Shown: in pieces, positions 16,239 to 24,772 of the stretch
Numbering within the stretch: the stretch's first letter is position 1
How the letters are laid out: the number at the start of each line of letters is the position of its first letter
Assembly: GCF_014649035.1 (NCBI RefSeq)
Contig: NZ_BMSG01000008.1
Coordinates: 145,240-209,239, forward strand
DNA from: Streptomyces sindenensis
GTDB taxonomy: Bacteria > Actinomycetota > Actinomycetes > Streptomycetales > Streptomycetaceae
Reading direction: 5' to 3'
Length of the DNA stretch: 64,000 nt
Notes under the pieces: generated by a model
What the model was told of the DNA's origin: nothing
Seen by the model: the letters and a program-made list of their open reading frames with translations, nothing else
Databases searched by the model: none
Translations under genes and position numbers: made by a program

Positions 16239-17423
16239 ATGATCGAGGCAGTCGGCCTGACCAAGCGCTACGGTGCGAAGACGGCCGTGGACGACCTTTC
16301 CTTCCAGGTGCGGCCGGGTGCCGTCACCGGCTTCCTCGGTCCCAACGGGTCGGGCAAGTCCACGACGATGCGCATGATCCTCGGCCTGGACCGCCCCACC
16401 GCAGGTCACGTCACCATCGGCGGCCACCCCTACCGCAGCCTGCCGAACGCGCCGCGCCAGGTCGGCGCTCTGCTGGACGCCAAGGGCGTGCACGGCGGCC
16501 GCTCCGCCCGCAACCACCTGCTGTCCCTGGCCCAGCTGGCCGGCATCCCGGCGGCCCGGGTCGACGAGGTGCTCGGCGTCGTCGGCCTCCAGGACGTCGC
16601 CAGACGGCGCTCCAGCGGCTTCTCGCTCGGGATGGGGCAGCGGCTCGGGATCGCGGCGGCGCTGCTCGGTGATCCGCAGGTCCTGCTGTTCGACGAGCCG
16701 GTCAACGGTCTCGACCCGGAGGGCATCCACTGGGTCCGCAATCTGATGAAGATGCTGGCCGCCGAGGGGCGCACGGTCTTCGTCTCGTCCCACCTGATGA
16801 GCGAGATGGCCCTCACCGCCGACCATCTGATCGTGATCGGGCGCGGCCGGCTCCTCTCCGACATGAGCGTCACGGACTTCATCTCCGCCAACTCCGCCGA
16901 CTTCGCCCGGGTCCGGGTGCCCGAGGACGGCCCCGAGGACCGGCAGAAGCTGACGGCCGCGCTCATCGAGGCGGGCGGCCGGGTCCTGTCGGAGCCGGGC
17001 GGGGCCCTGCGGGTCACCGGGCTGCCGCTGCCGAGGATCAGCGACCTGGCCCACGGCTGCGACGTACGGCTCTGGGAACTGTCCCCGCACCAGGCGTCGC
17101 TGGAGGAGGCGTACATGCGCCTCACGCAGGGCCTGGTGGACTACCGTTCGTCGGACGACGCCAAGGCGGGGCTCGTGGAGCCGCCGCCGCTGGACGCGTA
17201 CGGGAATCCGCTCGGCGGCCACGCCGATGCGCCCGCCGAGCCCGTGGAGGTGCCGCAGGAGGGCTGGTACGCCCCGCCGCCGCCCGCTCCACGCCCGGCC
17301 CCGGCCCCGGCGCCCGCCTCCTCCCCCGTCGCGGAGCCGTCCCGTCCCACCGAGCCCGCCCCGGCCGCCGAGCCCTCTTCCGCCGCCCCGGCCAAAGAGC
17401 AGACCAGCAAGGACCCGAGATGA
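16239..17423 (+). CDS. ABC transporter ATP-binding protein with Pro/Ala tail (second pair)
   Basis: 394 residues. The first ~300 match the ATPase at 14319 closely: Walker A GPNGSGKST, signature FSLGMGQRLGIA, Walker B VLLFDEPVNGLDPEG, H-loop SSHLM. The last ~75 residues are an added low-complexity tail rich in Pro, Ala and Glu (PPPPAPRPAPAPAPASS), absent from the first copy and probably disordered. ATG 16239 follows GGGGCTGGAGC. TTGGCC (16135) and TATCCT (16160), 19 bases apart, may form a promoter, so this pair could be transcribed on its own. Its stop overlaps the permease start (ATGA). Confidence 0.92.
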   Translation: MIEAVGLTKRYGAKTAVDDLSFQVRPGAVTGFLGPNGSGKSTTMRMILGLDRPTAGHVTIGGHPYRSLPNAPRQVGALLDAKGVHGGRSARNHLLSLAQLAGIPAARVDEVLGVVGLQDVARRRSSGFSLGMGQRLGIAAALLGDPQVLLFDEPVNGLDPEGIHWVRNLMKMLAAEGRTVFVSSHLMSEMALTADHLIVIGRGRLLSDMSVTDFISANSADFARVRVPEDGPEDRQKLTAALIEAGGRVLSEPGGALRVTGLPLPRISDLAHGCDVRLWELSPHQASLEEAYMRLTQGLVDYRSSDDAKAGLVEPPPLDAYGNPLGGHADAPAEPVEVPQEGWYAPPPPAPRPAPAPAPASSPVAEPSRPTEPAPAAEPSSAAPAKEQTSKDPR

Positions 17424-18271
17424 CGTCCCCGGCCACCCCCCAGGACCGCAGGCAGGAGCCGGAGGCGGGCCTGCTGAGCTTCTACGCGTCGCCGATCCCC
17501 ATCCGGCCCGCCACCCTGGGCGACGCGATCGCCTCGGAGTGGACCAAACTCCGTTCCGTACGCGCGACGGTCTGGACGCTCGGCGTGATGGTCGCGCTGA
17601 TGCTGACGGTCGGCGTGTGCACCGCGCTGCTGCTCGCGGCGAACGACACCGACCTGGTGGGCGAGCCGGCCCTCGTCCTCGGCTTCTTCGGGGTGCTGCT
17701 GGGCTCGCTCTGCGTGATCACGCTCGGGGTGCTGACCATCGGTTCCGAATACAGCACCGGCATGATCCGTACGACGCTGACGGCGTGTCCGAGCCGGGTA
17801 CGGGTGCTCGCGGCGAAGGCGATCGTCTTCTTCTCGCTGACCTTCGTCATCACGACGGTGACCGCCACGGTCGTGGCGGTGCTCCAGACCCTCATCCTGA
17901 GCGGTGCGGCCACCCCCTCGGGGGGCGAGTGGGCGCTCTCGACGGTCGGTGTCGGGTTCTACATCGCGGGCCTCGGCCTGCTGTCGCTCGGGATCGGTGC
18001 GATCGTGCGGCACTCGGCGGGCGCGATCACCATCATGATCGGCGTGGTGCTGCTGCCGCTGGTCCTCGCGCTCTTCATGTTCGCCGACGATCTGCGCAGC
18101 GTGCAGCGCTTCCTGATCGAGTACTCGATCCCCAACCAGCTCAGCGCGCTCTACGGCACGACGATGACCAATTCCGGCCCGTCCGGGTGGGAACCGCTGC
18201 TGGTGATGCTGGGCCTGGTGACCGTGGCGCTGGGCGGGGCGGTCGCGCTGCTGAACCGGCGCGACGTCTGA
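17420..18271 (+). CDS. ABC-2 type permease (second pair)
   Basis: 283 residues, six predicted membrane spans (first at about residues 52-75, last near 258-278). The ASEWTKLRSVRATVWTL motif near residues 36-52 aligns with the first permease, but this copy carries ~25 extra N-terminal residues (MTSPATPQDRRQEPEAGLLS). ATG 17420 overlaps the ATPase stop. It is a partner of the Pro/Ala-tailed ATPase in a paralogous exporter. It is convergent with the zinc-ribbon-like gene, 24 bp away. Confidence 0.9.
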   Translation: MTSPATPQDRRQEPEAGLLSFYASPIPIRPATLGDAIASEWTKLRSVRATVWTLGVMVALMLTVGVCTALLLAANDTDLVGEPALVLGFFGVLLGSLCVITLGVLTIGSEYSTGMIRTTLTACPSRVRVLAAKAIVFFSLTFVITTVTATVVAVLQTLILSGAATPSGGEWALSTVGVGFYIAGLGLLSLGIGAIVRHSAGAITIMIGVVLLPLVLALFMFADDLRSVQRFLIEYSIPNQLSALYGTTMTNSGPSGWEPLLVMLGLVTVALGGAVALLNRRDV

Positions 18272-18295
18272 AGGGCTCTTCAGCGGCGCGGTGCG

Positions 18296-18625
18296 TCAGT
18301 AGCGCGGCGCGTTCCGGGACCGCTGCACCTTCGTGGTGCGGCGGTCCTTCGCGTTCCAGCATGCCTTGTGCCAGTGCCTGCGGTCGTCGATGCCGCCGTA
18401 CTCCGGCCAGGCCACCAGGTGCGGAACCCCGGAGGGAATCTCCTGGTCGCAGCCGGGGCAGCGGTACCGCTTGCCCTGGGCGCTCGCGCCGCTGACCGGG
18501 CGCACCGACCACTCCTCGCCCTGCCAGCTCTCGGTGGCCCCTCCCCCGCCGTACCTGCCGGGCGCCGTACCGGGGCGTTCGTCGGGACTCTCGCCGCCAC
18601 GGGGGCGGTTGCGGCGCGGGGACAC
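18296..18625 (-). CDS. Small protein with a Cys/His zinc-binding pattern
   Basis: 109 residues. The start is taken at GTG 18625 (MSPRRNRPRGGESPDERPGT) because GAGG lies about 8 bases upstream; an in-frame GTG at 18637 would add four residues. The N-terminal half is basic and disordered. The C-terminal half holds YRCPGCDQEIPSG and, 20 residues on, HWHKACWNAKDRR, a C-x2-C...H-x-H-x2-C pattern that suggests a single zinc site. Homologues are often labelled ATP/GTP-binding without support; I see no P loop. It is conserved at this place in Streptomyces (from memory); function unknown, perhaps nucleic-acid binding given its basic charge. Confidence 0.8.
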   Translation of the reverse strand: MSPRRNRPRGGESPDERPGTAPGRYGGGGATESWQGEEWSVRPVSGASAQGKRYRCPGCDQEIPSGVPHLVAWPEYGGIDDRRHWHKACWNAKDRRTTKVQRSRNAPRY

Positions 18626-18734
18626 GGGACACCTCACGGAAGCGGATCGGGCTGGATCCCACCAAGCCTAGGCGGTCCCGTCCGGGGCGGTCGTCGGCCG
18701 GCCCGCCGGTCCGGTCCGGCAGTGGGGTGAGTTA

Positions 18735-18795
18735 GCGGAAAATCGCAACAACTTCCGCCCGGACCGTGCCTTTGGCACGTGTCAGACGTTGTTGC
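18735..18795 (+). ncRNA. Structured leader, candidate H-type pseudoknot
   Basis: Stem 1 pairs GCGGAA (18735-18740) with TTCCGC (18753-18758). Its loop contains GCAACAAC (18745-18752), which pairs over 8 bp with GTTGTTGC (18788-18795) to give a pseudoknot. A third hairpin, CGTGCC-TTT-GGCACG (18765-18779), sits inside the connecting strand. The element ends 26 bases before the ribosome site AAGGAGG (18822-18828) of the LLM oxidoreductase gene. The pairings are seen directly; that they form in RNA and regulate is inference. I do not recognise a known riboswitch class. Confidence 0.45.
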
Positions 18796-18837
18796 CGGTG
18801 GGGGAGAACCGCGTCGGCCGCAAGGAGGCAATAGGCG

Positions 18838-19887
18838 ATGCGCATCGGAACGTTCGTTCTGGCAGCCCAGTTCCCGGGACAGGGGCCGGGTGAGGCCCTG
18901 CACCGGGCCGTCCGGTCCACCGAGGCCGCGGAGGAGAGCGGGCTCGACTCGGTCTGGCTGGCCGAGCACCACTTCGTGCCGTACGGGGTCTGCCCGTCGG
19001 CGACGACGCTGGCCGCGCTGCTGCTGGGCCGCACCCGCAGAATCCGGGTCGGCACGGCGGTGAGCGTGCTGCCCAACCACCATCCGGTCGCGCTCGCCGA
19101 GCAGGCCGCGCTCCTGCATCTGACCAGCGGCGGACGCTTCTCGCTCGGGGTGGGCCGGGGCGGTCCGTGGGTGGACCTGGAGGTGTTCGGCGGCGGTCTC
19201 GACGCGTACGAGAGGGGCTTCCCCGAGGCGCTGGACCTGGTGCTCGACTGGCTGCGGGAGCCGCGTGTCGCGGGGCGCGGCGAGCGGTTCGGCTTCCGCG
19301 AGGTGGCGGTGGTGCCGCGCGCGGACGAGCTCCTGGTGGACCGGGCGGACGCGGGGCCGGGTCCCTCGGGGCCCGAGGTCGTCGTGGCGTGCACCTCGCC
19401 GAAGAGCGTGCGGCTCGCGGCGGCGCGGGCGCTGCCCATGCTGCTGGGCATGCACTGCGGTGACGAGGAGAAGGCGGAGATGGTCGCCCTGTGGCGTACG
19501 GCCGCGCGGCAGGCCGGCCATCCGCCGGAGGTGGTGGAGGGGGCCGCACATGTGTCCGCCGGGGTGGCCCAGATCGCGGACGACGCCGGGGACGCCACGG
19601 AGATGCTGGTGAAGACGATGCCGGGCTGGCTGCGCCAGGGGCTCGACGCCCATGTCACGGTCGACGGCCGGCACCGCGTGATGCGGGACCCGGTCGCGTA
19701 CACGGAACTGCTGTGCGGGCTGCACCCGGTGGGCACACCGCGGCTGGCCGCGGACCGGCTCGCGGCCACCGCCGAGCGGACCGGGATCACGCGGTTCGCC
19801 CTGCTGGTGGAGGGATCGGGTGATCTCGCGGCGACCGAGGAGAACGTGCGGCGGCTGGGCGCCGACGTGCTGCCGCTGCTCACCTGA
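18838..19887 (+). CDS. LLM-class flavin-dependent oxidoreductase
   Basis: 349 residues, luciferase-like monooxygenase fold (TIM barrel). Typical segments are MRIGTFVLAAQFPGQ, ESGLDSVWLAEHHFVPYG, IRVGTAVSVLPNHHPVALAEQ (begin of the FMN region) and GGRFSLGVGRGGPWVDLEVFG. Such enzymes use reduced flavin (FMNH2 or F420H2) for monooxygenation or hydride transfer; the substrate cannot be read from sequence. ATG 18838 has a strong AAGGAGG site 9 bases upstream. The gene is preceded by the structured leader described separately, the only sign of its regulation. It is monocistronic and ends at a probable bidirectional terminator. Confidence 0.9.
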   Translation: MRIGTFVLAAQFPGQGPGEALHRAVRSTEAAEESGLDSVWLAEHHFVPYGVCPSATTLAALLLGRTRRIRVGTAVSVLPNHHPVALAEQAALLHLTSGGRFSLGVGRGGPWVDLEVFGGGLDAYERGFPEALDLVLDWLREPRVAGRGERFGFREVAVVPRADELLVDRADAGPGPSGPEVVVACTSPKSVRLAAARALPMLLGMHCGDEEKAEMVALWRTAARQAGHPPEVVEGAAHVSAGVAQIADDAGDATEMLVKTMPGWLRQGLDAHVTVDGRHRVMRDPVAYTELLCGLHPVGTPRLAADRLAATAERTGITRFALLVEGSGDLAATEENVRRLGADVLPLLT

Positions 19888-19975
19888 CCCGTGTGTGCGC
19901 CTGTGTCGGCGCCGGTGTCTGCGCCTGTGCATGGACAAGGACCTCGCGTGGGACATGTGGTGCGGTGGTACGGGA

Positions 19976-20023
19976 GCTGCCGCCCCGGAGCCAGTTGCAC
20001 CTCCCGCGGCCCGGGACGGCAGC
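19976..20023. terminator. Imperfect hairpin between convergent genes
   Basis: GCTGCCG-C-CCCGG (19976-19988) pairs with CCGGG-A-CGGCAGC (20011-20023), 12 bp with one mismatch and a 22-base loop. It lies between the convergent LLM and SCO5389-type genes and may serve both. Confidence 0.5.
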
Positions 20024-20031
20024 AGAAGCGT

Positions 20032-20424
20032 TCAGCAGTCCCGTAGTTCGGGCGACTGGTTGAGCAACTGGCCCCTCACCGAAGTGAACTTGGCCAGTCG
20101 GTCGTCGACCGAGGCGTCCAGCGGGAACACCGCCACGCGGTGGCAGTTCTGGAATGCGAGACGCACTCCGAAGTGCCGCTGGAGCGCGCCGCGTATCGCA
20201 TCACTCGCGAGCGCGCGCAGCAGCTGACCACGAGCCTGCTCGTCCGGCGGCGGCGTCTGGTTGTCGGCGAACTCTCCGCCGTCGACCTTCAGCTGAGCCA
20301 CCAGCGAGCTGATCATCTCCCATGCGAAGGGCAGGGAGGTCCGGACGCAGTCGACGAAGTCGGCTTCGTCGACCTCGCCTCGCTCGGCCTGTTCCAACAG
20401 CGCCGGTGAGACGTCGAGCGACAT
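20032..20424 (-). CDS. SCO5389 family protein of unknown function
   Basis: 130 residues. ATG 20424 is set by AGGAG five bases upstream (AGGAGAACCCATG). The acidic N-terminal half (MSLDVSPALLEQAERGEVDE, then DFVDCVRTSLPFAWEMISSL) looks helical; the C-terminal half includes RHFGVRLAFQNCHRVAVFPL and two Cys. No signal peptide or membrane span. I recognise it as the short conserved Streptomyces protein that precedes nucS in opposite orientation; no function is known to me. In the 272-bp divergent gap an inverted repeat ATTGG-N12-CCAAT (20555-20576) could be an operator. Conservation next to nucS hints at, but does not show, a DNA-maintenance link. Confidence 0.8.
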   Translation of the reverse strand: MSLDVSPALLEQAERGEVDEADFVDCVRTSLPFAWEMISSLVAQLKVDGGEFADNQTPPPDEQARGQLLRALASDAIRGALQRHFGVRLAFQNCHRVAVFPLDASVDDRLAKFTSVRGQLLNQSPELRDC

Positions 20425-20696
20425 GGGTTCTCCTCTCGCGACCCCGGAGAGTGGCCGGGGCCTTACGGGCAGGGAAGGGGGGCGACGACGCAGCGTGCAC
20501 GGGCGGCGACCTCCTGCTTCCACGGTAAGCGCGCGGTCCGGGCCGCACCAGGAGATTGGGAACACAACCGGCCAATAACGAAGGGGCGCAAAGAGGGGCA
20601 AGCCCGCGCCGCCCCGGTGCGGCGTGCACCGAGTGACGGGAGGCGACGGATGGGGAAATCGCGTCGGGCCCCTGTCGTCGAGTAGCGTTGCCCACC

Positions 20697-21368
20697 ATGC
20701 GTCTCGTCATCGCCCGTTGCTCCGTGGACTACGCGGGCCGGCTCACAGCCCACCTGCCCTCCGCCCCCCGACTGATCCTGGTGAAGGCGGACGGAAGTGT
20801 CTCCATCCACGCCGACGACCGGGCGTACAAACCGCTCAACTGGATGTCCCCGCCGTGCACCCTGAAGGAGGGCGTCGACGGTGAGGAAGGCGTCTGGACC
20901 GTGGTGAACAAGGCGGGCGAAAAACTGATCATCACCATGGAGGAAGTCCTCCACGACTCGTCGTACGAGCTGGGCGTCGACCCGGGGCTCATCAAGGACG
21001 GCGTGGAAGCACACCTCCAGGAGCTGCTGGCGGACCGGATCGAGATCCTCGGCGAGGGCCACACCCTGATCCGCCGTGAGTACCCCACCGCGATCGGCCC
21101 GGTGGACATCCTGTGCCGGGACGCGAACGGGCAGACGGTCGCCGTGGAGCTGAAGCGGCGCGGTGACATCGACGGCGTGGAGCAGCTGACGCGCTATCTG
21201 GAGCTGCTGAACCGCGATCCGCACCTGGCGCCGGTGCGGGGCGTCTTCGCCGCGCAGGAGATCAAGCCGCAGGCCCGGGTGCTGGCGACGGACCGGGGCA
21301 TCGGCTGTCTGGTCCTGGACTACGACGCGATGCGCGGCATCGAGGACGACAAGCTGCGGCTGTTCTGA
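20697..21368 (+). CDS. nucS: Mismatch-specific endonuclease NucS (EndoMS)
   Basis: 223 residues. The N-terminal DNA-binding domain begins [20 protein letters not shown]. The C-terminal RecB-like nuclease carries [20 protein letters not shown] (catalytic Asp, Glu and Lys; ELKRRG) near residues 138-160 and the QLTRYLELL helix. NucS cuts both strands at mismatches and replaces MutS/MutL in most actinobacteria; it works with the sliding clamp through its C-terminus, which here ends DDKLRLF. ATG 20697 follows a possible -10 TAGCGT (20683-20688) by 8 bases, so the message would be nearly leaderless. The gene ends 22 bp before a strong terminator. Confidence 0.95.
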   Translation: MRLVIARCSVDYAGRLTAHLPSAPRLILVKADGSVSIHADDRAYKPLNWMSPPCTLKEGVDGEEGVWTVVNKAGEKLIITMEEVLHDSSYELGVDPGLIKDGVEAHLQELLADRIEILGEGHTLIRREYPTAIGPVDILCRDANGQTVAVELKRRGDIDGVEQLTRYLELLNRDPHLAPVRGVFAAQEIKPQARVLATDRGIGCLVLDYDAMRGIEDDKLRLF

Positions 21369-21390
21369 CCGTCCGGCACGTCTGCGGACG

Positions 21391-21434
21391 AGAGCCCGGG
21401 TGGCTCACGCGGAAGCGTGAGCCACCCGGGCTCT
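21391..21434. terminator. Strong terminator after nucS
   Basis: A perfect 20-bp stem (21391-21410 with 21415-21434) is closed by the tetraloop GGAA. It lies between convergent nucS and the ATPase gene and can act in both directions. Confidence 0.92.
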
Positions 21435-21449
21435 GTGCGTCCCGCCCGC

Positions 21450-23933
21450 TCAGACGGCCGGGTCGGCGACCGCGCCGGACTCCGGTGCGCTCGCGGACTC
21501 GACGGGGCCGACCGCGGAGGTGGAGGTGTCCGGCTCGGAGGATTCGTCCGCGGACGGCGTGGGCGTCGGGTCCGGCGACTCGCTCTCCGACGCGGAGGGC
21601 GTGGGGCTCGGGCTCTCGGTCTCGGTCTTCGTGGGCCGGGGCGACGTCTTCGTCGGCGTCGGCTCACCCGGCGTGCTGCTCTCCCCGTCCGTCGGCTCGC
21701 CCGTCGGTGACGTACTGCTCGACGAGGAGGCGCTCGGGGAGGGTGAGCCGGAGGTGCTGGGGCTCGCCGATCCGGAGGCGCTCGGGGTCGCGGACGTCTC
21801 GCCGGTGGTGGCCTGGGTCGGGGGCGGGACGTCGTCCGTCCCGTCGTCGGTCGAAGCGTCGTCGGCCGGATCCTCGGTGGCCGTCTGCTCGGTGGTGACG
21901 TTGCGGCTGCCGGGCTCGTCGCCGTCCGAGGTGACGCCGAGGGTGACGACGGTGCCGAGCACCGCGATCAGCAGGGCTCCCGCGCCCGCGGCGGCCAGGT
22001 TGCGCCGGGCGCCGCCCAGGACGGCACGGCCGGAGACCTTGCGCGCGGCGGGGGCGGGCGGCAGCGAGGAGATGACCGTGGGCTCCTCCTCGGCGGTGTT
22101 GCGGAGGAACAGGGGTGCCGCGGATATCCCGCCCGGCGGCGTACCCGGAAGGTCCTGGCGTACGGCGGTCGTCCCGTCGCCCGAGGGGGCGCCGCCGAGG
22201 GGGGCGAAGTCGCCGGAGCGGTCCGCGACCAGGGCGAGCGCGCGGCGTCCGGCCACGGCCCCGGACTTGTCGGCGAGCACGCCGCGCATCCCGATCGAGG
22301 TCTCCAGCTCGGTCCGGGCCCGGTCCGGGTTGCCGGTGCAGAGCGCGAGGACGCCCAACTCGTGGTGGAAGTACGCCTCTTCGGCGACCTCACCGGCGAT
22401 CCTGGCGGCCTCCTGGCCGATCCGGAGCGCCCGCTCCCAGGCTCCCCAGCCCAGCCCGGCGGCGAAGGCCGGGGAGGCGCTGCGGGCCAGCAGGACGGCC
22501 GCGCTGGCCGCTCCCGCCTCGTCGCCCGGGACCAGCCGGGCCAGGGAGGCGACGATCGCGTCGGCCTCGGCGACGGCCCGCTGCGGGGTGACCGAGGGGT
22601 GCGAGGTCCACCAGGCGTAGTGCTGGGCGGCGGTACGGGCGTGGGTGGCGGCGTCGTCCTCGTAGCCGGCCGCCACGAGCTGGGCGAGGACTCCGGCGGC
22701 GAGCCGGTAGCGCGGCCCGGCCGGGGAGAGCAGGCCGCAGCCCGCGAGCTCGCCGAGCGCGGCGTCCGCGTGGGTGTCGCCCACGAGGGCCGGCAGATGG
22801 GCCTGGTGAGGCACCTCGCCGCCGAGGGCGACCGCGAAGCGCAGGGTGGCGCGGGCCGCCTCGCTGAGCCGGGAGGCGAGCAGCTCGGCGGGCGCGGCGC
22901 CCTCGCCGAGGCTCGGCAGGGGAACGTCGAGGGACTCGGCGGTGGGTGCGACGGGGGCCGGGGGCGCGTCGTCGGCGCGTGGCTCGAAGTAGTCGTACTC
23001 GTCGAAGTCCTCTTCGGGGGCGGCGCGCAGCCGGTCGCGCTGGACGAGGAGGGAGCCGGCCTGGACGAAGCGGAGCGGCAGCCCCTCGGACTCGAACCAG
23101 AGGTCGCCCGCCCAGTTCCGCTCCTCCTCGGTGAGGGGGCGCTCGACGACCTTCTCCAGCAGGGTGAGCGAGGCGCCGCGGCCGAGGCCGGCGAGGAGGA
23201 CCTCCTCCAGGTGGGCGTCGATGCCGGGGCTGGTGTCGGTGGTGGCGGCGAGCAGGAAGGCGCACTCGGGGGTGGCGGCGAGCAGTTCGTCGAGGGCCGC
23301 CCCGCCGATCTCCAGGTCGTCGATGGTGACGACGGCGCCGATACCGCGGACGAGGGCGAGCAGTTCGTCGCGGTCGGGGCGGTGGCCCGGGGCCTCGTAG
23401 ACGGCGTCGAACAGGGCGTGCAGCAGGTCGGTCCCGGTGCGGCCGCGGCCGTTGAGGCGGACGACCCCGTCGGGGGCCAGGTCGGCGCAGTCGGAGGCGA
23501 CGGCGTCGAGCAGCGCGGTGCGGCCGGAGCCGGGCTGGCCGGTGAGGCGGACGCTGCGGCCGCGCGCCAGCAGCCGGACCAGGCGCTCGCGTTCCTCCTG
23601 GCGCTCCAGGAGCGGCAGCTGCGGCGCGGGCGGACCGGCGGGCACGGGGGGTGCGCCGACGCGTTCGTGGTCGGCGCGTTCGGCGGGGGTACGGCGGACC
23701 GGGGCGTCGGGGCCGGAGCCGGGCGGAATGGCCTCGACCTCGCTGCCGTCGACGGGGTTGACCGTGAGCAGCAGGTCGCCGGCGGTCAGCTGGACGACAC
23801 GGACCTGCTGCGGCGTCTGCGGGCCGAAGTCGGCGCCGCCGGAGTCACGGGACGGCCGGCGGTGGCCGGGATCGCCGCCGGAGCGGTCGTCGTCCTGCCC
23901 GTACTCATCGGGTGCCCGGTGTGTCGGGTCCAT
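21450..23933 (-). CDS. P-loop ATPase with transmembrane segment and Ser/Thr/Pro-rich tail
   Basis: 827 residues. The N-terminal region is disordered (1-45), then TPQQVRVVQLTAGDLLLTVN and an AAA/STAND-like NTPase: Walker A GQPGSGRT at about 132-139 and Walker B VVTIDDLE near 208. A helical region follows, with a TPR-like EEAYFHHELGVLALCTGNPD stretch near 540-560. One transmembrane segment lies at about 645-667 (NLAAAGAGALLIAVLGTVVT). After it comes a 149-residue tail of almost only Ser, Thr, Pro, Glu and Ala. Topology would place the ATPase inside and the tail in the cell wall. The role is unknown; the order ATPase then STAS protein upstream is conserved in Streptomyces (memory). The start at ATG 23933 is the family-typical one. 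Confidence 0.8.
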   Translation of the reverse strand: MDPTHRAPDEYGQDDDRSGGDPGHRRPSRDSGGADFGPQTPQQVRVVQLTAGDLLLTVNPVDGSEVEAIPPGSGPDAPVRRTPAERADHERVGAPPVPAGPPAPQLPLLERQEERERLVRLLARGRSVRLTGQPGSGRTALLDAVASDCADLAPDGVVRLNGRGRTGTDLLHALFDAVYEAPGHRPDRDELLALVRGIGAVVTIDDLEIGGAALDELLAATPECAFLLAATTDTSPGIDAHLEEVLLAGLGRGASLTLLEKVVERPLTEEERNWAGDLWFESEGLPLRFVQAGSLLVQRDRLRAAPEEDFDEYDYFEPRADDAPPAPVAPTAESLDVPLPSLGEGAAPAELLASRLSEAARATLRFAVALGGEVPHQAHLPALVGDTHADAALGELAGCGLLSPAGPRYRLAAGVLAQLVAAGYEDDAATHARTAAQHYAWWTSHPSVTPQRAVAEADAIVASLARLVPGDEAGAASAAVLLARSASPAFAAGLGWGAWERALRIGQEAARIAGEVAEEAYFHHELGVLALCTGNPDRARTELETSIGMRGVLADKSGAVAGRRALALVADRSGDFAPLGGAPSGDGTTAVRQDLPGTPPGGISAAPLFLRNTAEEEPTVISSLPPAPAARKVSGRAVLGGARRNLAAAGAGALLIAVLGTVVTLGVTSDGDEPGSRNVTTEQTATEDPADDASTDDGTDDVPPPTQATTGETSATPSASGSASPSTSGSPSPSASSSSSTSPTGEPTDGESSTPGEPTPTKTSPRPTKTETESPSPTPSASESESPDPTPTPSADESSEPDTSTSAVGPVESASAPESGAVADPAV

Positions 23934-24171
23934 CGCAAAGTCCCCCAGACGCGTCGTGCGTGGTTGCCCCTCCCGGCCTCACACGCGCCCCGCTGTCGCT
24001 TCCGGTCCGGTGTCCGCCATGGGTTCGTTGTCATTCGGCGGACGGCCGAACCCTAGACCTTGGCCCAGTATCCCTAAAGCGCCGGGGTGCCACGCCGTCC
24101 AGGACGTCACGTTCCGGTGAGGATTGCGTGACTTCCACGCCTGATGCCCGTGCCCGTCCGCCGGGCACTCC

Positions 24172-24495
24172 TCAGACGCGCGGCAGCGACTCCGCCGCGA
24201 TACCGCCCTCGATGGCCAGGATGCGGTGCAGCCGGGTGGCCACCAGGAGCCGCTGCATCTGCGGCGGCACACCGCGCAGCACGAGGCGGCGGCCGGCCCG
24301 TCCGGCCCGGCGGTGGGCCCCCATGATGACGCCGAGCCCGGTGGCGTCCCAGGAGTCCAGCTCGGTCAGGTCCAGCACGAGGTCGCCGACTCCGTCGTCC
24401 ACGGCGGAGTGCAGGACCGTACGGGCGTCCGCCGCGCTGCGGACGTCGAGGCGGCCCCCGACGACCAGCTCGGCGTGGTCGCCCCTGATGTGCAT
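24172..24495 (-). CDS. STAS-domain anti-sigma factor antagonist
   Basis: 107 residues, one STAS domain, SpoIIAA/BldG type. ATG 24495 (MHIRGDHAELVVGGRLDVRS) is preceded by GGGGAG six bases upstream. The core LVLDLTELDSWDATGLGVIM aligns with the SpoIIAA phosphorylation loop, where the usual DSSGLGV reads DATGLGV: Thr52 replaces the phospho-Ser. Such proteins bind anti-sigma kinases when unphosphorylated and so release a sigma factor. No cognate kinase or sigma gene is nearby. It lies 238 bp upstream of, and co-directional with, the ATPase gene. Confidence 0.9.
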   Translation of the reverse strand: MHIRGDHAELVVGGRLDVRSAADARTVLHSAVDDGVGDLVLDLTELDSWDATGLGVIMGAHRRAGRAGRRLVLRGVPPQMQRLLVATRLHRILAIEGGIAAESLPRV

Positions 24496-24772
24496 ATGCG
24501 CTCCCCGGTCATGCTCCGTAGTAAGTCCGTCGGTCTGTCTGTCCGTCTGATCCGCTGTCGTCGCCGACCGAGTCTCTGCCACCACTGACTGCCGCGACGA
24601 CGGGGAAGTTGCCGTCTGTAAGCGAACCGATACCAAATTCACTCGGTGGAGTGACTCCGGTTCGCCGGCCGCCGGTCACCGCCGGGTAGAATCCCCGGCT
24701 CCCCCGGCCCGGACGGCGCTGGGCCGGCCGGGCCGAGAGGGCGGATCCGATCGAGGTCCGTGGCGGATCCGA

